The notes: generated by a model not told the origin, from the sequence alone. Numbered from the stretch's first letter, positions 17,417 to 26,933 are shown. The stretch: 64,000 bases of DNA from Paenibacillus physcomitrellae (GCF_002240225.1 NZ_CP022584.1:4384930-4448929); one strand, 5' to 3'. Made by a program: numbers and translations.

Positions 17417-18231
17417 TTCGTATGGAGCATGTTACCAAATCGTTTGACGGCCGCACGGTGCTGCGGAATGTAAATGTCTGTATTGAACCAGGGCAATTCT
17501 GGGGGCTCCTGGGACCCAACGGCAGCGGGAAATCGACGCTGCTTCAGCTGATCTCCGGTACGGAGAAACCGGACAGCGGCAAGATCTGGCTGGAGGATAA
17601 GCTGGTCGGCAGTTACAGCCGTAAAGAGCTGTCCAGGAAAATGGCTATGCTGCAGCAGGAGGGGATGCCGACGGTTTCTTTTCCCGTTAGAGATGTCATA
17701 GAAATGGGGAGATTCCCTTATCAGGATTGGCTGGGGCGCGACCGCTCCGAGCATGCCGAAGCTCTGGTGGATCAAATAATGAGCAGGCTGGATTTGCTTG
17801 AACTGGCGGATCGCCCGGTCAGCGAGCTCAGCGGCGGGCAGCGCCAGAGGGCAGCTTTAGGAAAAGTGATGGCCCAGCAGCCCGATCTTGTGCTGCTTGA
17901 TGAACCGACCACTTTCCTGGACATCCATTATCAGATCCAGTTTATGGAGCTGATTTCGGAATGGAGGAAAGATTCCGGTCTGACCATTTTGGCCGCGCTG
18001 CATGACATTAACCTGGCGGCCTTGTACTGCGACCATCTGCTGGTTATGAAGGAGGGCCGTTTGACTGCAGCAGGACCGACAGGAGAGGTATTAACTCCTT
18101 CGCTGCTGAAAGACGTGTTTGAAGTGGATTTGGCGGCTGTAGTGCATCCTGATCATGATCTTCCACAATTTCTGCTTAGGCCCGGCGCTGGCGCGGAGAC
18201 CCCCAAAGGATCAGGACACGAAGAGCCTTAA
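17413..18231 (+). CDS. btuD: Vitamin B12 ABC transporter ATPase
   Basis: 272 residues. Walker A GPNGSGKST is at 34-42, the signature LSGGQRQRAALGKVMAQQ near 140, Walker B LVLLDEPTTFLDI, and the H-loop AALHDINLAALYC. This is the FepC/BtuD class. The C-terminal tail after residue 250 is short and variable. Last gene of the B12 operon; a bidirectional terminator lies about 95 bases downstream. Confidence 0.93.
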   Translation: MIRMEHVTKSFDGRTVLRNVNVCIEPGQFWGLLGPNGSGKSTLLQLISGTEKPDSGKIWLEDKLVGSYSRKELSRKMAMLQQEGMPTVSFPVRDVIEMGRFPYQDWLGRDRSEHAEALVDQIMSRLDLLELADRPVSELSGGQRQRAALGKVMAQQPDLVLLDEPTTFLDIHYQIQFMELISEWRKDSGLTILAALHDINLAALYCDHLLVMKEGRLTAAGPTGEVLTPSLLKDVFEVDLAAVVHPDHDLPQFLLRPGAGAETPKGSGHEEP

Positions 18232-18326
18232 AGAATGATAAAGAGAGATCGAGAGATAGAAATGATATAAAGAGGGAAAGCAAACATTCATTCTGCCGGG
18301 GAGGGCTGTCTAATTCATCCCCTTGG

Positions 18327-18370
18327 AAAATAAACAAACCGCCGATTATACCCGGCGGTTTGTTTATTTT
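18327..18370. terminator. Bidirectional terminator between btuD and the chemoreceptor gene
   Basis: 18-base perfectly complementary arms (18327-18344 and 18353-18370) with core AACCGCCG/CGGCGGTT and flanking A- and T-rich ends. It serves both convergent genes. Confidence 0.93.
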
Positions 18371-18437
18371 GCTTTTGTCCAAATGTGCTTTTACTTTAAT
18401 CGGATAATTGAACAGTGGCAAGTAAAGTGAATTAGAC

Positions 18438-20126
18438 TTAAACTTTGAATTGCTTGACGGCTTCTCTCAGCTTGTCGGCCTGCTGGTTCAGATGGCTGAT
18501 TCTGCCGAAGAAGGATTCCATTTCATCCTGCTGCGACTCTGCTGAAGCGCTGATTTGCTTGATATTCTCCAGACTTGCTGAAGAGATGGAGGCACTTTCT
18601 TCAACCGATGCCGTAACTTCCTCGGTACCTGCTGAAATTTGCTGAGTGGAAGACGAAATATTTTGCATGGTCATATTAATGCTTTGAATCCATTCATCAA
18701 GCTTCTGGAAGGCTTGGCCTGCTTCGCGTACTTTACCGGAACCTGACTGAATTTGCATATTCACCTGATTCATGGCCAATACGGAGTTGCCGGTATCCAA
18801 ACGGATTTGTTCCAGCGATTCTCCGATTTCTTTAACCGCGCTGCTGGATTGCTCAGCAAGGCTGCGGACTTCACTGGCTACGACCGCAAATCCTCTGCCG
18901 TGCTCACCCGCGCGTGAAGCCTCAATCGCAGCATTCAACGCCAGAATCTGAATCTGTTTCGTAATTTCATTGATGGTATTAGCTATTGTAGTAATGGATT
19001 CTGAACGTGCGTTCATCTGTTTCATATGACCGAGTGATTCGGCGGCTGCATCTTCAATCAAATTCATTTGATTTACGGCTTCTTGGGCCAGCTTGTTACC
19101 GGCATCGGCTTCATTCGAAGCTTGGCTCATTCGTTCAGACACTTCTGCTGAGGAAGAAGCTATGTATTGGACACCTTGCGAAATCTCTTCCATGGCTCTG
19201 GCATTTTCAGTGGCGGCCAGGGAAATCATTTCGCTGCCCTTTTGGATTTCTTTACTGGATTCACCTGACTGCTGAAGCATCGATTTCACATTGTCAATGC
19301 GCCGGGCCATCTCCGAGCTGTCTGCCGCTACCTGCTCCGAGGTCAAAACCACGCTTGAAATCATCTCTTTCAGTGCTTTTGTCATCGTTTTGAAGCTGGA
19401 GGCGAGCTGAGCGATTTCGTCTTTGCCTTTGACTGTGATCTCCTCGCGGAAATCGCCTTCGGCCATCTTTTGGGTTACATTGGACAACCGGCGAAGCGGC
19501 TTGGAAATACTGCGGCTGATCAAATAAGCAGCTACAAGGCAGACCACAATGACCAAGACGGATAAACCGATACAGATCAAAGCAATCTGGTGCCGTTTAT
19601 CGGTGACGAATTTGGCGTCGATGCCGACGGCGAGGACTAGATCTGAGCCGGATAAGGCGACGTAAGCCGTTTTATGGGTACCGAATTTATCACTGTATAA
19701 ATCGCTGAGCTGTGCGTTTCCACTAGAAAGAGCCTTTTTCATTGCGGGCTGTACTTCGATGGTTTCTTTGGCTTTCATTTCGGACTTACTGTCTGCGGCC
19801 AGTACGGTTGCCTGTTTGTCTTGAACCTGCACCAGATAGGCTGTTTCCAGATTAAACTCTTGAATCTTTTTGTCAAAATACGTCTGGACCGTATAAACGG
19901 AATTTTCGCTTCCTCCTTTGACCTGGCGGGCCTGAGAGTCATTGAGGTTTTTGTAGGTATCCTGAGCGCTCGTCCGAAGCACTTTATCGAACTGGGGCAG
20001 CACATTTTCATCAATGATCTTCATGGAGAAATAGTAAAAACTTAGACTGAAGAGAAGTGATGATAGGACAATAATGAGCGTAAATGTGACCATGAGTTTC
20101 CTGGAAATAGATTTCATTGAAAACAT
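18438..20126 (-). CDS. Methyl-accepting chemotaxis protein
   Basis: 562 residues. An N-terminal membrane helix (about 10-32) and a second (about 186-208, [20 protein letters not shown]) frame a roughly 150-residue extracellular sensor domain. HAMP follows ([22 protein letters not shown]). The cytoplasmic coiled coil has the tip [35 protein letters not shown], the CheA/CheW contact site. AAGGAGAG is eight bases before the ATG. Ligand unknown. Its 372-base upstream space holds a cre-like palindrome near 20291 and AT-rich sequence, but no convincing sigma-D promoter. Confidence 0.95.
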   Translation of the reverse strand: MFSMKSISRKLMVTFTLIIVLSSLLFSLSFYYFSMKIIDENVLPQFDKVLRTSAQDTYKNLNDSQARQVKGGSENSVYTVQTYFDKKIQEFNLETAYLVQVQDKQATVLAADSKSEMKAKETIEVQPAMKKALSSGNAQLSDLYSDKFGTHKTAYVALSGSDLVLAVGIDAKFVTDKRHQIALICIGLSVLVIVVCLVAAYLISRSISKPLRRLSNVTQKMAEGDFREEITVKGKDEIAQLASSFKTMTKALKEMISSVVLTSEQVAADSSEMARRIDNVKSMLQQSGESSKEIQKGSEMISLAATENARAMEEISQGVQYIASSSAEVSERMSQASNEADAGNKLAQEAVNQMNLIEDAAAESLGHMKQMNARSESITTIANTINEITKQIQILALNAAIEASRAGEHGRGFAVVASEVRSLAEQSSSAVKEIGESLEQIRLDTGNSVLAMNQVNMQIQSGSGKVREAGQAFQKLDEWIQSINMTMQNISSSTQQISAGTEEVTASVEESASISSASLENIKQISASAESQQDEMESFFGRISHLNQQADKLREAVKQFKV

Positions 20127-20417
20127 TCGGTTCTCTCCTTCTCAAAATAATGTGCTGGAAGTCCTAGGTCATTTTTCCGCAGAAAATGAGGATTTGGAGC
20201 AGCTTTTGTTTATTTTATAGTAAAAAAATCCAATTGGGAATGAAAAATTCTCATTTTTTCTACTTTTTCTGAATAAATAGCGTAAAACAAGTGAAACGTT
20301 TACAATCCATGTTATATAGTGATTTTTTAGTCCTAGTTTTTGGCAGGAGTTAACCTATTTGTTTGGGAGCTGACATTCGTCACGGCCATTCCTCCCTGAC
20401 CAAATCCTCCGTTATAT

Positions 20418-20451
20418 GAAACAGGCAGTCCCGTCAACGGAACTGCCTGTT
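20418..20451 (-). terminator. Terminator of the M24 peptidase gene
   Basis: Arms AACAGGCAGT (20420-20429) and ACTGCCTGTT (20442-20451), with inner CCGT/ACGG pairing. The T-run on the minus strand is short (TTTCAT). Confidence 0.65.
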
Positions 20452-20498
20452 GGTCTGAAATCAAAGTGTCTGTAGTTTGTGTGGCCAGTTACCTGGGC

Positions 20499-21587
20499 TT
20501 AACCGATAATGGTCAGTTCTTTTGGATAAGAGGTTAACACGCTGACACCTTGTTCGGTTACAAGCACATCATCCTCAATCCGAACGCCGCCTTTTCCAGG
20601 CAAATAAACGCCAGGCTCTACCGTGAACACGTTCCCTGCTTGAAGCAGGTCCTGATTCTCCCCGTGAACGGACGGATATTCGTGTACATCGATGCCGAGT
20701 CCATGACCGAGCCGGTGCAGGAAATAAGGGCCATAGCCGGCTTCGGAGATAACATCCCGTGCGGCTTTGTCAATGCTGCCGAAGCTGATTCCCGGTTTAA
20801 TCGCTGCAATAGCAGCCTCATTGGCGGCCAGCACGGTATTGTACATGCGGGTCAGCTCGTCGGACAATCCGCCTACGGCAAAGGTCCGGGTAATGTCAGA
20901 AGCATAACCGGCAGCGTAGACGCCCATGTCAAACATCAGCAGGTCGCCTGGCTGAATCTGGCGCGTTCCTGGTACACCGTGCGGCAAGGCGGTTTTCTCA
21001 CCGGACAGCACCATTGTATCAAAGGAAGGGCCTTCGGCGCCTGCCTTACGCATCAGGTATTCGATTTCGGCAACCATCTCATTCTCCGTCATACCGATCT
21101 GGACGCGGGATACCCCCTGCTTGAGCACCTCTTCAATCAGATTGACAGCATGCTGAAGTTTATGTACTTCTTCGGCTGATTTGATCACACGCATGCTTTG
21201 GAGCCAGTCCCCAATATTGCGGGCTTCCGTGAACGCCAGTTCTGCCTGCAGAGCTTCGTACCGCGTCACAGAAAGGTTGTTTTTCTCCAGGCCAATCACG
21301 CCGGTACTGCCTTTCAGCGCTTGTTTGAGCAGGGCATACGGGTTATCCGTATCTGTATGGGTGACGATCTGCTCCACATCGCTGGCCGCCCGGGCCGCCG
21401 CTTCGTCAAGCGCTGGAACGACCAGAAAAGGCTGCTCGCCCCGCTTGTAGACGGCGCCCAGAAACCGTTCATGCGGATTGCTGGCGAAGCCGGTTAAATA
21501 ATAAACATGTTTGGGATCAGTGATCAGCAGCGTATCTATGCCCGCTTGGGACATGTGCTGATCCAAACGGGACCATTTTTCATTCAT
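20499..21587 (-). CDS. M24 family Xaa-Pro peptidase
   Basis: 362 residues. An N-terminal creatinase-like domain (ITDPKHVYYLTGFASNPHER) is followed by the pita-bread metallopeptidase domain. Metal ligands are seen in DMGVYAAGYASDITRTFAV (two Asp), GHGLGIDVHEYPSV (His), FTVEPGVYLPG (Glu) and GGVRIEDDVLV (Glu). It should cleave Xaa-Pro dipeptides or N-terminal Xaa-Pro bonds in the cytosol, like PepQ/YqhT. It lies 15 bases downstream of the next MBL-fold gene on the same strand, so they probably share a transcript. Confidence 0.93.
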   Translation of the reverse strand: MNEKWSRLDQHMSQAGIDTLLITDPKHVYYLTGFASNPHERFLGAVYKRGEQPFLVVPALDEAAARAASDVEQIVTHTDTDNPYALLKQALKGSTGVIGLEKNNLSVTRYEALQAELAFTEARNIGDWLQSMRVIKSAEEVHKLQHAVNLIEEVLKQGVSRVQIGMTENEMVAEIEYLMRKAGAEGPSFDTMVLSGEKTALPHGVPGTRQIQPGDLLMFDMGVYAAGYASDITRTFAVGGLSDELTRMYNTVLAANEAAIAAIKPGISFGSIDKAARDVISEAGYGPYFLHRLGHGLGIDVHEYPSVHGENQDLLQAGNVFTVEPGVYLPGKGGVRIEDDVLVTEQGVSVLTSYPKELTIIG

Positions 21588-21602
21588 TATACAATTCCCC
21601 TT

Positions 21603-22334
21603 TTAGTTGGAAGCATGAGCCAGTTTCTCGATCGCTTCTTCCGGTTGTTGATCATAAACGCCTCCATGGTAACAAAGCACCCGGCGAATAGCAAGAGAGG
21701 TCAGTTTGGACATAGACTTTATAGCCAGCGGCATATCCGGTGTGAAAGCTTCATTAGGTCCCGTGAGGAGACCGTCTTTGACAATCAGCTGATCAGCGGC
21801 CAGAAGCAGCTCTTCCTCCGGCACGTAGAGGCAGATGTGGCCCGGTGTGTGACCTGGCGTATAAATGACCCGAAGACCTCCGCCAACCGGCAGCTGCTCA
21901 CCATCCTCCAGCAAACGGGTAATCCGGATGTCCTTCAAATCCACCGAAAGCTGCTCAAGCGCTTGCCGCATAGGCTCGGGCATAGTGGCGATACGGTCGG
22001 CTCCCATTTTCAGGAAAGGCGCTTTGCCTTCAATCACATCCGCATCTCCTGAATGAGCCCAGATTTCAGGTTTGGAAGGAAGGGAAGCGACGATGGCAGG
22101 CAAACTGCCGATATGGTCGATATCCTGATGGGTCAGAATAATGCGCCGGATGTCGTTCCAAGCCACGCCGGCCTCGCGGACAGACTCCTGAATAACCTCC
22201 AGCGAACCGGGCATGCCGGTATCTATCAGTGTTGCACCGTCTTGTTCGCTCCATATCAATACAGGGTGCATGCCGTTATGTTCAAGATTCAAATCAAAAA
22301 TCCCTTGACTCAGCTTTTGAATCATCGTCTCCAA
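21603..22334 (-). CDS. Metallo-beta-lactamase-fold hydrolase
   Basis: 243 residues. The metal motif LTHQDIDHIGSLPAI gives HxDxDH with Gln in place of the first variable residue, GHTPGHICLYVPEEELLLAADQLI gives the next His and Asp, and CYHGG gives the last His. This layout matches the glyoxalase II/YqjP-like class. Substrate unknown. First gene of a likely two-gene unit with the M24 peptidase. Confidence 0.9.
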   Translation of the reverse strand: METMIQKLSQGIFDLNLEHNGMHPVLIWSEQDGATLIDTGMPGSLEVIQESVREAGVAWNDIRRIILTHQDIDHIGSLPAIVASLPSKPEIWAHSGDADVIEGKAPFLKMGADRIATMPEPMRQALEQLSVDLKDIRITRLLEDGEQLPVGGGLRVIYTPGHTPGHICLYVPEEELLLAADQLIVKDGLLTGPNEAFTPDMPLAIKSMSKLTSLAIRRVLCYHGGVYDQQPEEAIEKLAHASN

Positions 22335-22520
22335 CTCTCCTTTTGATTTCGGTTATAGGCGATTGCCGTCAACTATTATATCAGAATAGACATATATTTT
22401 CCTGAAAAGCCGTATAATCTGTGCGCATCGGGCCATACCAATAACAGGTTTGAAAGGTCTTGATTCGAGGTAAAAAACAGTGTACCCGCGAAATCTCCAA
22501 GGATAAGGGAGGTGAGCCAG

Positions 22521-22748
22521 TTGGCGGACAACCATGAGAAGAACTCCAGATCGGGAGCATCCGGGATGGATCAGCCTGAACAATACGAAACGGATACCGA
22601 AAGTTTGTTTGACCGGTTTGAAAGTGAACGAAATGTCGATCCGATTCCTGTAGAGGACCTTAACGAGGAGGTTAAGGAGGAGCGGAACAAAGAGGAGACC
22701 AAGCATCATTCTTCGAGCGAAAAAAAATATTTAACCGGCTTTGAATAA
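22521..22748 (+). CDS. Small, highly charged hypothetical protein
   Basis: 75 residues, rich in Glu, Asp, Lys, Ser and Asn, with no membrane segment. It is predicted to be disordered (for example DLNEEVKEERNKEETKHHSSSEKK). I start it at TTG 22521 because AAGGGAGG at 22505-22512 is eight bases upstream; the in-frame GTG at 22512 overlaps that site. A clear terminator follows, so this is a complete small gene. A -10-like TATAAT at 22413-22418 lies upstream. I do not recognise a family. Confidence 0.7.
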   Translation: MADNHEKNSRSGASGMDQPEQYETDTESLFDRFESERNVDPIPVEDLNEEVKEERNKEETKHHSSSEKKYLTGFE

Positions 22749-22762
22749 GCCGATATTCATGA

Positions 22763-22808
22763 GAACCAGGCCGTCCGGCAGTGAGGGCGGCCTGGTTTGG
22801 TTTTGTTT
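22763..22808 (+). terminator. Terminator of the small charged protein gene
   Basis: Arms AACCAGGCCG (22764-22773) and CGGCCTGGTT (22788-22797), then TGGTTTTGTTT. The minus-strand side has no T-run. Confidence 0.82.
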
Positions 22809-22830
22809 CCGGCTTCCGTCTGGCGCAACG

Positions 22831-23802
22831 TTATTTCCGGAGCTCGGGAACCACATTTTGCGGATCTGCTCCCAGCAGAGCGGAGACCAGATTCTCCGCA
22901 GCCAGCATAGCCATATCGTTCCGGGTTTGGGCAGTAGCCGACCCGATGTGCGGCAGAGTCACTACATTCTGGAGCTGAAGCAGGGTATGATCCGGCTGAA
23001 CAGGCTCTCTTTCAAAGACGTCAAGTCCGGCGCCGAAAATTTGTCCCTGCTGAAGCGCTTCGGTTAAAGCCTCTTCATCGACGACCGGGCCACGTGAGGC
23101 ATTGATAAAGATGCCTGTCGGCTTCATTTGTGCAAATTCATTCCGGCCGAAGAGGTGACGGGTTTGCGGGGTGAGCGGCGTCATCAGGACTACAAAATCG
23201 GCCTCATGCAGCAAATCGTTCATTTCCGCATATTTGGCGCCAAACTTATGCTCGGCATCCGGCTTACGGTGGCGGTTGTGATACACGATGTCCATCCCGA
23301 AGCCGAAATGGGCTCTCTGCGCAACCGCTTCGCCGATCCGTCCCATGCCGATGATGCCTAGCTTCTTATGATGCATGTCCAATCCGAACAACACATCGTT
23401 GTCGCCTTTCTTCCATTGTCCCTGCTTCACGTAGGTATCAAGCTCCGGCACACGGCGGCAGACAGCCAGCATGAGCGCCAGGATCAAATCAGCCACCGTA
23501 TCATCCAGCACGTTCGGAGTATGAGTCCCGATAATCCCCCGTTCTTTCATGGCGTCCAGATCAAAATGGTTATAGCCTACACTCATCGTGCTGACGGCTT
23601 TCAGTTTGGGAGCGCGGCTGAGCAGTTCAAGGCCGATCTTATTGCCGGAGGTCAGCAGGCCATCCGCTTCCGCCAGCTCTTCGAGCAGAACTTCATATGG
23701 AATGGCGCCGGGGCCTTCCCATTTCCGGTATTGAACATGTTTAGCCAGGTAGCTCTCCGTTTCGTCCGGAATCTTGCAGGCAACGTATACGTGTGGTTTC
23801 AC
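22831..23802 (-). CDS. D-2-hydroxyacid dehydrogenase (glyoxylate/hydroxypyruvate reductase type)
   Basis: 323 residues. The NAD-binding motif is GIIGMGRIGEAVAQRA, and catalytic residues lie in INASRGPVVDEEAL (Arg), GLDVFEREP (Glu) and LPHIGSAT (His), as in GyaR/GhrB. An N-terminal stretch SVGYNHFDLDAMKERGI is typical of the family. The start is GTG 23802, chosen because GGAAGGAG is eight bases upstream; a 42-residue in-frame extension is not supported. Glyoxylate, hydroxypyruvate or 2-ketogluconate may be the substrate. It stands alone. Confidence 0.92.
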   Translation of the reverse strand: MKPHVYVACKIPDETESYLAKHVQYRKWEGPGAIPYEVLLEELAEADGLLTSGNKIGLELLSRAPKLKAVSTMSVGYNHFDLDAMKERGIIGTHTPNVLDDTVADLILALMLAVCRRVPELDTYVKQGQWKKGDNDVLFGLDMHHKKLGIIGMGRIGEAVAQRAHFGFGMDIVYHNRHRKPDAEHKFGAKYAEMNDLLHEADFVVLMTPLTPQTRHLFGRNEFAQMKPTGIFINASRGPVVDEEALTEALQQGQIFGAGLDVFEREPVQPDHTLLQLQNVVTLPHIGSATAQTRNDMAMLAAENLVSALLGADPQNVVPELRK

Positions 23803-24016
23803 AATCAAAACTCCTTCCATAACAGGTGTTAAATGAAAAACAGCAGGATAACCGGTTACCGGCTTCCATCTTCTCCTTAACTTTACACCTGCGGGCCGGA
23901 GGAAGAAACCCCATGCCGAGTTATACAAAGTTGGGGCTCGCGACTTTTATGCGGTCATTATAGTATCCAACGACTTTTAGCAGTACCAGCCCCTGAAACT
24001 TATCTAAGCGAATCCA

Positions 24017-24055
24017 AAAAATAAATGACCTCTCCGGTTCCGGAGAGGTCTTGTC
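24017..24055 (-). terminator. Terminator of the marR-type gene
   Basis: ACCTCTCCGG and CCGGAGAGGT pair with a two-base loop. On the minus strand they are followed by CATTTATTTTTT. This is the only element I see in the 300-base space 23803-24107. Confidence 0.82.
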
Positions 24056-24107
24056 ATGAACATAATTCAACAGTCCTGGGCTTGAAAGCCGAAATAAAAA
24101 AATACAG

Positions 24108-24578
24108 TCAAGGCGGGGAGACTTTCCCGGATACGGAAGGGGCTGTATTTGTTCGGTGCGCCAGCTTGGTAATCAATTGAATGTCCTGATCGGTCAGTCG
24201 GTTGAGGAAATGTTCACGTATTGCCTTGGCGGCTACAGGACGAGCATCCTCCAGTGCGGATTGCCCGGCGTGGGAAATGATCACCTGAACGCCGCGGTCT
24301 GAGTCCAAAGGTTTTCTTAGAACAAGCCCGCGCTGCTCCATCCGAGTCAGATGATGGGACAACCGGCTCTTTGTCCACTCCATGGAATCGGCCAATTCCT
24401 GCTGTCGAAGTTTACCGCCGCCCAGAAGATCCAGACGGTCCAAGATCCCAAAGTCGCCTTCAGACAAGCCGGTATGCTCGGACAGGTCTTTGATTACGCG
24501 GTCGAAGATGTTCTTAAAGGAGCCTTTCCACATATACCATATATTCATTTCTTCTTCGGTTAACTGGTTCTTATTCAT
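24108..24578 (-). CDS. MarR family transcriptional regulator
   Basis: 156 residues. The winged helix-turn-helix spans about residues 45-105: DFGILDRLDLLGGGKLRQQELADSMEWTKSRLSHHLTRMEQRGLV followed by the wing LRKPLDSDRGVQVIISHAG. The start is the ATG at 24578; the in-frame extension upstream runs through the operators and is not credible. It is divergent from two tandem hydrolase genes, and two matching palindromes lie in between. It very likely represses both itself and the hydrolases until a ligand, perhaps a hydrolase substrate, binds. Confidence 0.92.
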   Translation of the reverse strand: MNKNQLTEEEMNIWYMWKGSFKNIFDRVIKDLSEHTGLSEGDFGILDRLDLLGGGKLRQQELADSMEWTKSRLSHHLTRMEQRGLVLRKPLDSDRGVQVIISHAGQSALEDARPVAAKAIREHFLNRLTDQDIQLITKLAHRTNTAPSVSGKVSPP

Positions 24579-24593
24579 AGGGACATCATAGCA

Positions 24594-24611
24594 TGGTTGA
24601 CGCGTCAACCA
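24594..24611. promoter_or_regulatory. MarR operator 1
   Basis: TGGTTGACGCGTCAACCA is an 18-base perfect palindrome. It contains TTGACG, which serves as the -35 of a hydrolase promoter. Confidence 0.8.
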
Positions 24612-24626
24612 CAATAATGTTAAAGT
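24597..24626 (+). promoter_or_regulatory. Candidate promoter of the hydrolase genes
   Basis: TTGACG (24597-24602) lies inside operator 1, with an 18-base spacer and TAAAGT (24621-24626). Transcription would start near 24633, just before operator 2. Confidence 0.5.
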
Positions 24627-24633
24627 AATCACA

Positions 24634-24649
24634 GGTTGACGTGTCAACC
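24634..24649. promoter_or_regulatory. MarR operator 2
   Basis: GGTTGACGTGTCAACC matches operator 1 except at one central base. Centres are 39 bases apart. On the minus strand it contains TTGACA, a possible -35 for marR. Confidence 0.78.
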
Positions 24650-24792
24650 ATAATGCAACTTGCAATGATCTGTATCCAATACGAATTAGCGGATACCTGG
24701 CCAGGATCCCCTAAGGTAAGATTCTGAGTTTCAGAGAAATTTAAGAAACATAGAAGAGAGAGTAAATTCACACACCCAAGGAGGAAATTCGC

Positions 24793-25758
24793 ATGAACAA
24801 ACTGATAAATAAAGCCCGAAATATCCCTGTGAGTGCGCCTGCTCCTGTTATCTCCGTCAGTCCGGTATCCCTGCCGTCACCGGGGCGGGCCGTAGAGCTT
24901 CAAGTCCGGGTCTCCGCTCCCATAACCGGTCGCGATCTGCCCGTCATCCTTCTCTCGCATGGGCATGGATATTCGAATCACCTTTCTTCGTTAAATGGTT
25001 ACGGTCCGCTCGCCAATTTCTGGGCCGCGCACGGCTTTGTCGTCATCCAGCCCACCCATCTGGACTCCAAGACATTGGGTCTTGATACGGACGGCCCTGA
25101 GGGGCCTTTGTTCTGGCGGTCGCGCGCAGAGGACATGAAGCGGATTATGGACCATTTGGACATGATTGAGGATTCCGTTCCCGGGCTGAAGGGACGTATG
25201 GACCAGAACCGGATCGCTGCAGCCGGTCATTCCATGGGGGGACACACGGTAAGTCTGCTGCTTGGTGCCCGTCTTACGGACCCTGCAGACGGAACGGAAG
25301 TCGATTTGTCCGATACACGGATTAAGGCCGGCGTGCTGCTTGCTGCTCCCGGAAGGGGCGGGGAGGATCTCAGCGCGTTTGCGGCTGAACATTATTCCTT
25401 TTTACTATACATGAGTTTTGCCGCGATGCAGACGCCTGCTCTTGTGGTGGCGGGGGAAAAGGACGTATCCTCCCATCTGACAGTCAGGGGAGCAGACTGG
25501 CATGCCGACCCGTATTTTCTGAGTGAGGGTCCGAAGTGTCTGCTTACCTTGTTTGGTGCGGAGCATGGACTTGGCGGCGTTGCCGGATATGACACGGCCG
25601 AAACGACAGACGAGAACCCCGATCGAGTAGCGGCGGTGCAGCGTCTGACCTGGGCCTATCTCCGATCTTCGCTTTACTCGGAGGACCCAGCCTGGTCCGA
25701 AGCTTGTAAAGCTTTAATGGACACCCCGGATCCGCTTGGCCGAGTCGAATGCAAATGA
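24793..25758 (+). CDS. Alpha/beta hydrolase, chlorophyllase/PET-hydrolase-like (copy 1)
   Basis: 321 residues, no signal peptide. The oxyanion strand is VILLSHGHGYS, the nucleophile elbow is AGHSMGG, and an acid/histidine pair is expected in VVAGEKDVSS and FGAEHGLGG. The dienelactone-hydrolase-like fold with WAAHGFVVIQPTHLDS resembles bacterial chlorophyllase and cutinase-like esterases. AAGGAGG is eight bases before the ATG. It is followed 25 bases later by a full-length paralogue. Both sit behind MarR operators, so they are probably induced by a substrate ester or a xenobiotic. Substrate unknown. Confidence 0.85.
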   Translation: MNKLINKARNIPVSAPAPVISVSPVSLPSPGRAVELQVRVSAPITGRDLPVILLSHGHGYSNHLSSLNGYGPLANFWAAHGFVVIQPTHLDSKTLGLDTDGPEGPLFWRSRAEDMKRIMDHLDMIEDSVPGLKGRMDQNRIAAAGHSMGGHTVSLLLGARLTDPADGTEVDLSDTRIKAGVLLAAPGRGGEDLSAFAAEHYSFLLYMSFAAMQTPALVVAGEKDVSSHLTVRGADWHADPYFLSEGPKCLLTLFGAEHGLGGVAGYDTAETTDENPDRVAAVQRLTWAYLRSSLYSEDPAWSEACKALMDTPDPLGRVECK

Positions 25759-25783
25759 AAATAAATAAAGTGGAGAGAGGAAC

Positions 25784-26752
25784 GTGGAAATAATGAAAAA
25801 TATGGACAATATCGAAAACTGGAAAAACAATGGATTAACACCAGCCCCAATCATTTCAGTAAAACCTGTAACCTTGCCGTCGGCGCCTGGGCGAGGGGAA
25901 GACCTGCAGGTACGGATCACAGCGCCGGCAGCAGGACAAGATCTTCCTGTTCTCATTTTCTCGCATGGTTACGGCTGGTCGCTGGATGGTTATGCACCGT
26001 TAGCCGATTTCTGGGCTGCTCACGGCTTTGTTGTTATTCAACCCACTCATCTGGACTCCAGATCGCTGAATCTGCCGCCTGAGGATCATCGTACGCCACA
26101 CATTTGGCGTATTCGCGTTGAAGACATCCGGCAGATTCTAGACCAGCTCGAACTCGTCGAAGCTTCGCTTCCTGGCCTAAGCGGGCGACTTGATCGAACC
26201 TGCATCGCGGTGGCCGGACACTCCTGGGGCGGACAGACGGCAAGTATGCTGCTCGGTGCAAGGGTTTTGGATGCGAGCGGTAAACCGGGGGAGGATTGGT
26301 CTGATCCGCGGATCAAAGCGGGGGTGCTGCTCGCCACGACCGGCCTGGGCGGTGCTGACTTAACTCCTTTTGCTGCTGAACATTTTCCCTTTATGAACCC
26401 GAGTTTTGCGGACATGACCACGCCGGCTCTAATTGTGGCGGGTGACCAGGATCAATCGTTATTGTCCACACGGGGACCGGACTGGTTTACGGATCCGTAT
26501 GTCATGAGCCCCGGCAGCAAAAGTCTGCTTACGCTGTTTGGAGCGGAACATTCGCTTGGCGGCATTGCCGGATATAACGTTACGGAAACGACTGATGAGA
26601 ACCCCGAGCGGGTCGCGTTGATTCAGCAAATGACGTTGGCTTACCTGCGAGGCGCCCTTGGTTTGGACGACTGGAGCTGGCCGGCGGCTTGCTCGGCGCT
26701 GAAGGAGAAGACTCCTCATTTGGGGCGGGTAGAGTCCAAAACAGAACGCTAA
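25784..26752 (+). CDS. Alpha/beta hydrolase paralogue (copy 2)
   Basis: 322 residues, aligning along its whole length with the preceding gene. Shared strings are WAAHGFVVIQPTHLDS, RIKAGVLLA, LLTLFGAEH and TETTDENP, so a tandem duplication is clear. The nucleophile elbow is AGHSWGG, with Trp replacing the Met of copy 1 next to the serine, and the loop after HGYGWS is shorter. Both changes could alter substrate choice. I start at GTG 25784 because GGAGAG is six bases upstream; ATG 25793 is the alternative. Confidence 0.85.
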   Translation: MEIMKNMDNIENWKNNGLTPAPIISVKPVTLPSAPGRGEDLQVRITAPAAGQDLPVLIFSHGYGWSLDGYAPLADFWAAHGFVVIQPTHLDSRSLNLPPEDHRTPHIWRIRVEDIRQILDQLELVEASLPGLSGRLDRTCIAVAGHSWGGQTASMLLGARVLDASGKPGEDWSDPRIKAGVLLATTGLGGADLTPFAAEHFPFMNPSFADMTTPALIVAGDQDQSLLSTRGPDWFTDPYVMSPGSKSLLTLFGAEHSLGGIAGYNVTETTDENPERVALIQQMTLAYLRGALGLDDWSWPAACSALKEKTPHLGRVESKTER

Positions 26753-26822
26753 AGACTTCGCCGTATTAAAAAGGCCGCAAATTGAAAAAGAGAAGATGCC
26801 TAATTCCTTTTGAGTAAACCTT

Positions 26823-26878
26823 ATAAAAAAACTGCGGCTGTCCAAGACCAGGGAAGTGGTCAAGGACAGCCGCAGTTT
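26823..26878 (-). terminator. Terminator of the queuosine operon
   Basis: Fifteen-base arms AAACTGCGGCTGTCC and its complement (26829-26843, 26864-26878), with inner GACCA/TGGTC pairing. TTTTTTATAA follows on the minus strand. It may also stop the convergent hydrolase transcript. Confidence 0.9.
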
Positions 26879-26933
26879 GCGCTTGTGCGTATATTTTTCA
26901 ATTCAATAAAGGATTAATGAAAGGTTTTATTAG

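Noticed and set aside
20291..20304. CcpA cre site (GTGAAACGTTTACA) upstream of the chemoreceptor gene
   Set aside because: It has a palindromic centre but misses two positions of the consensus and is far from any identified promoter.
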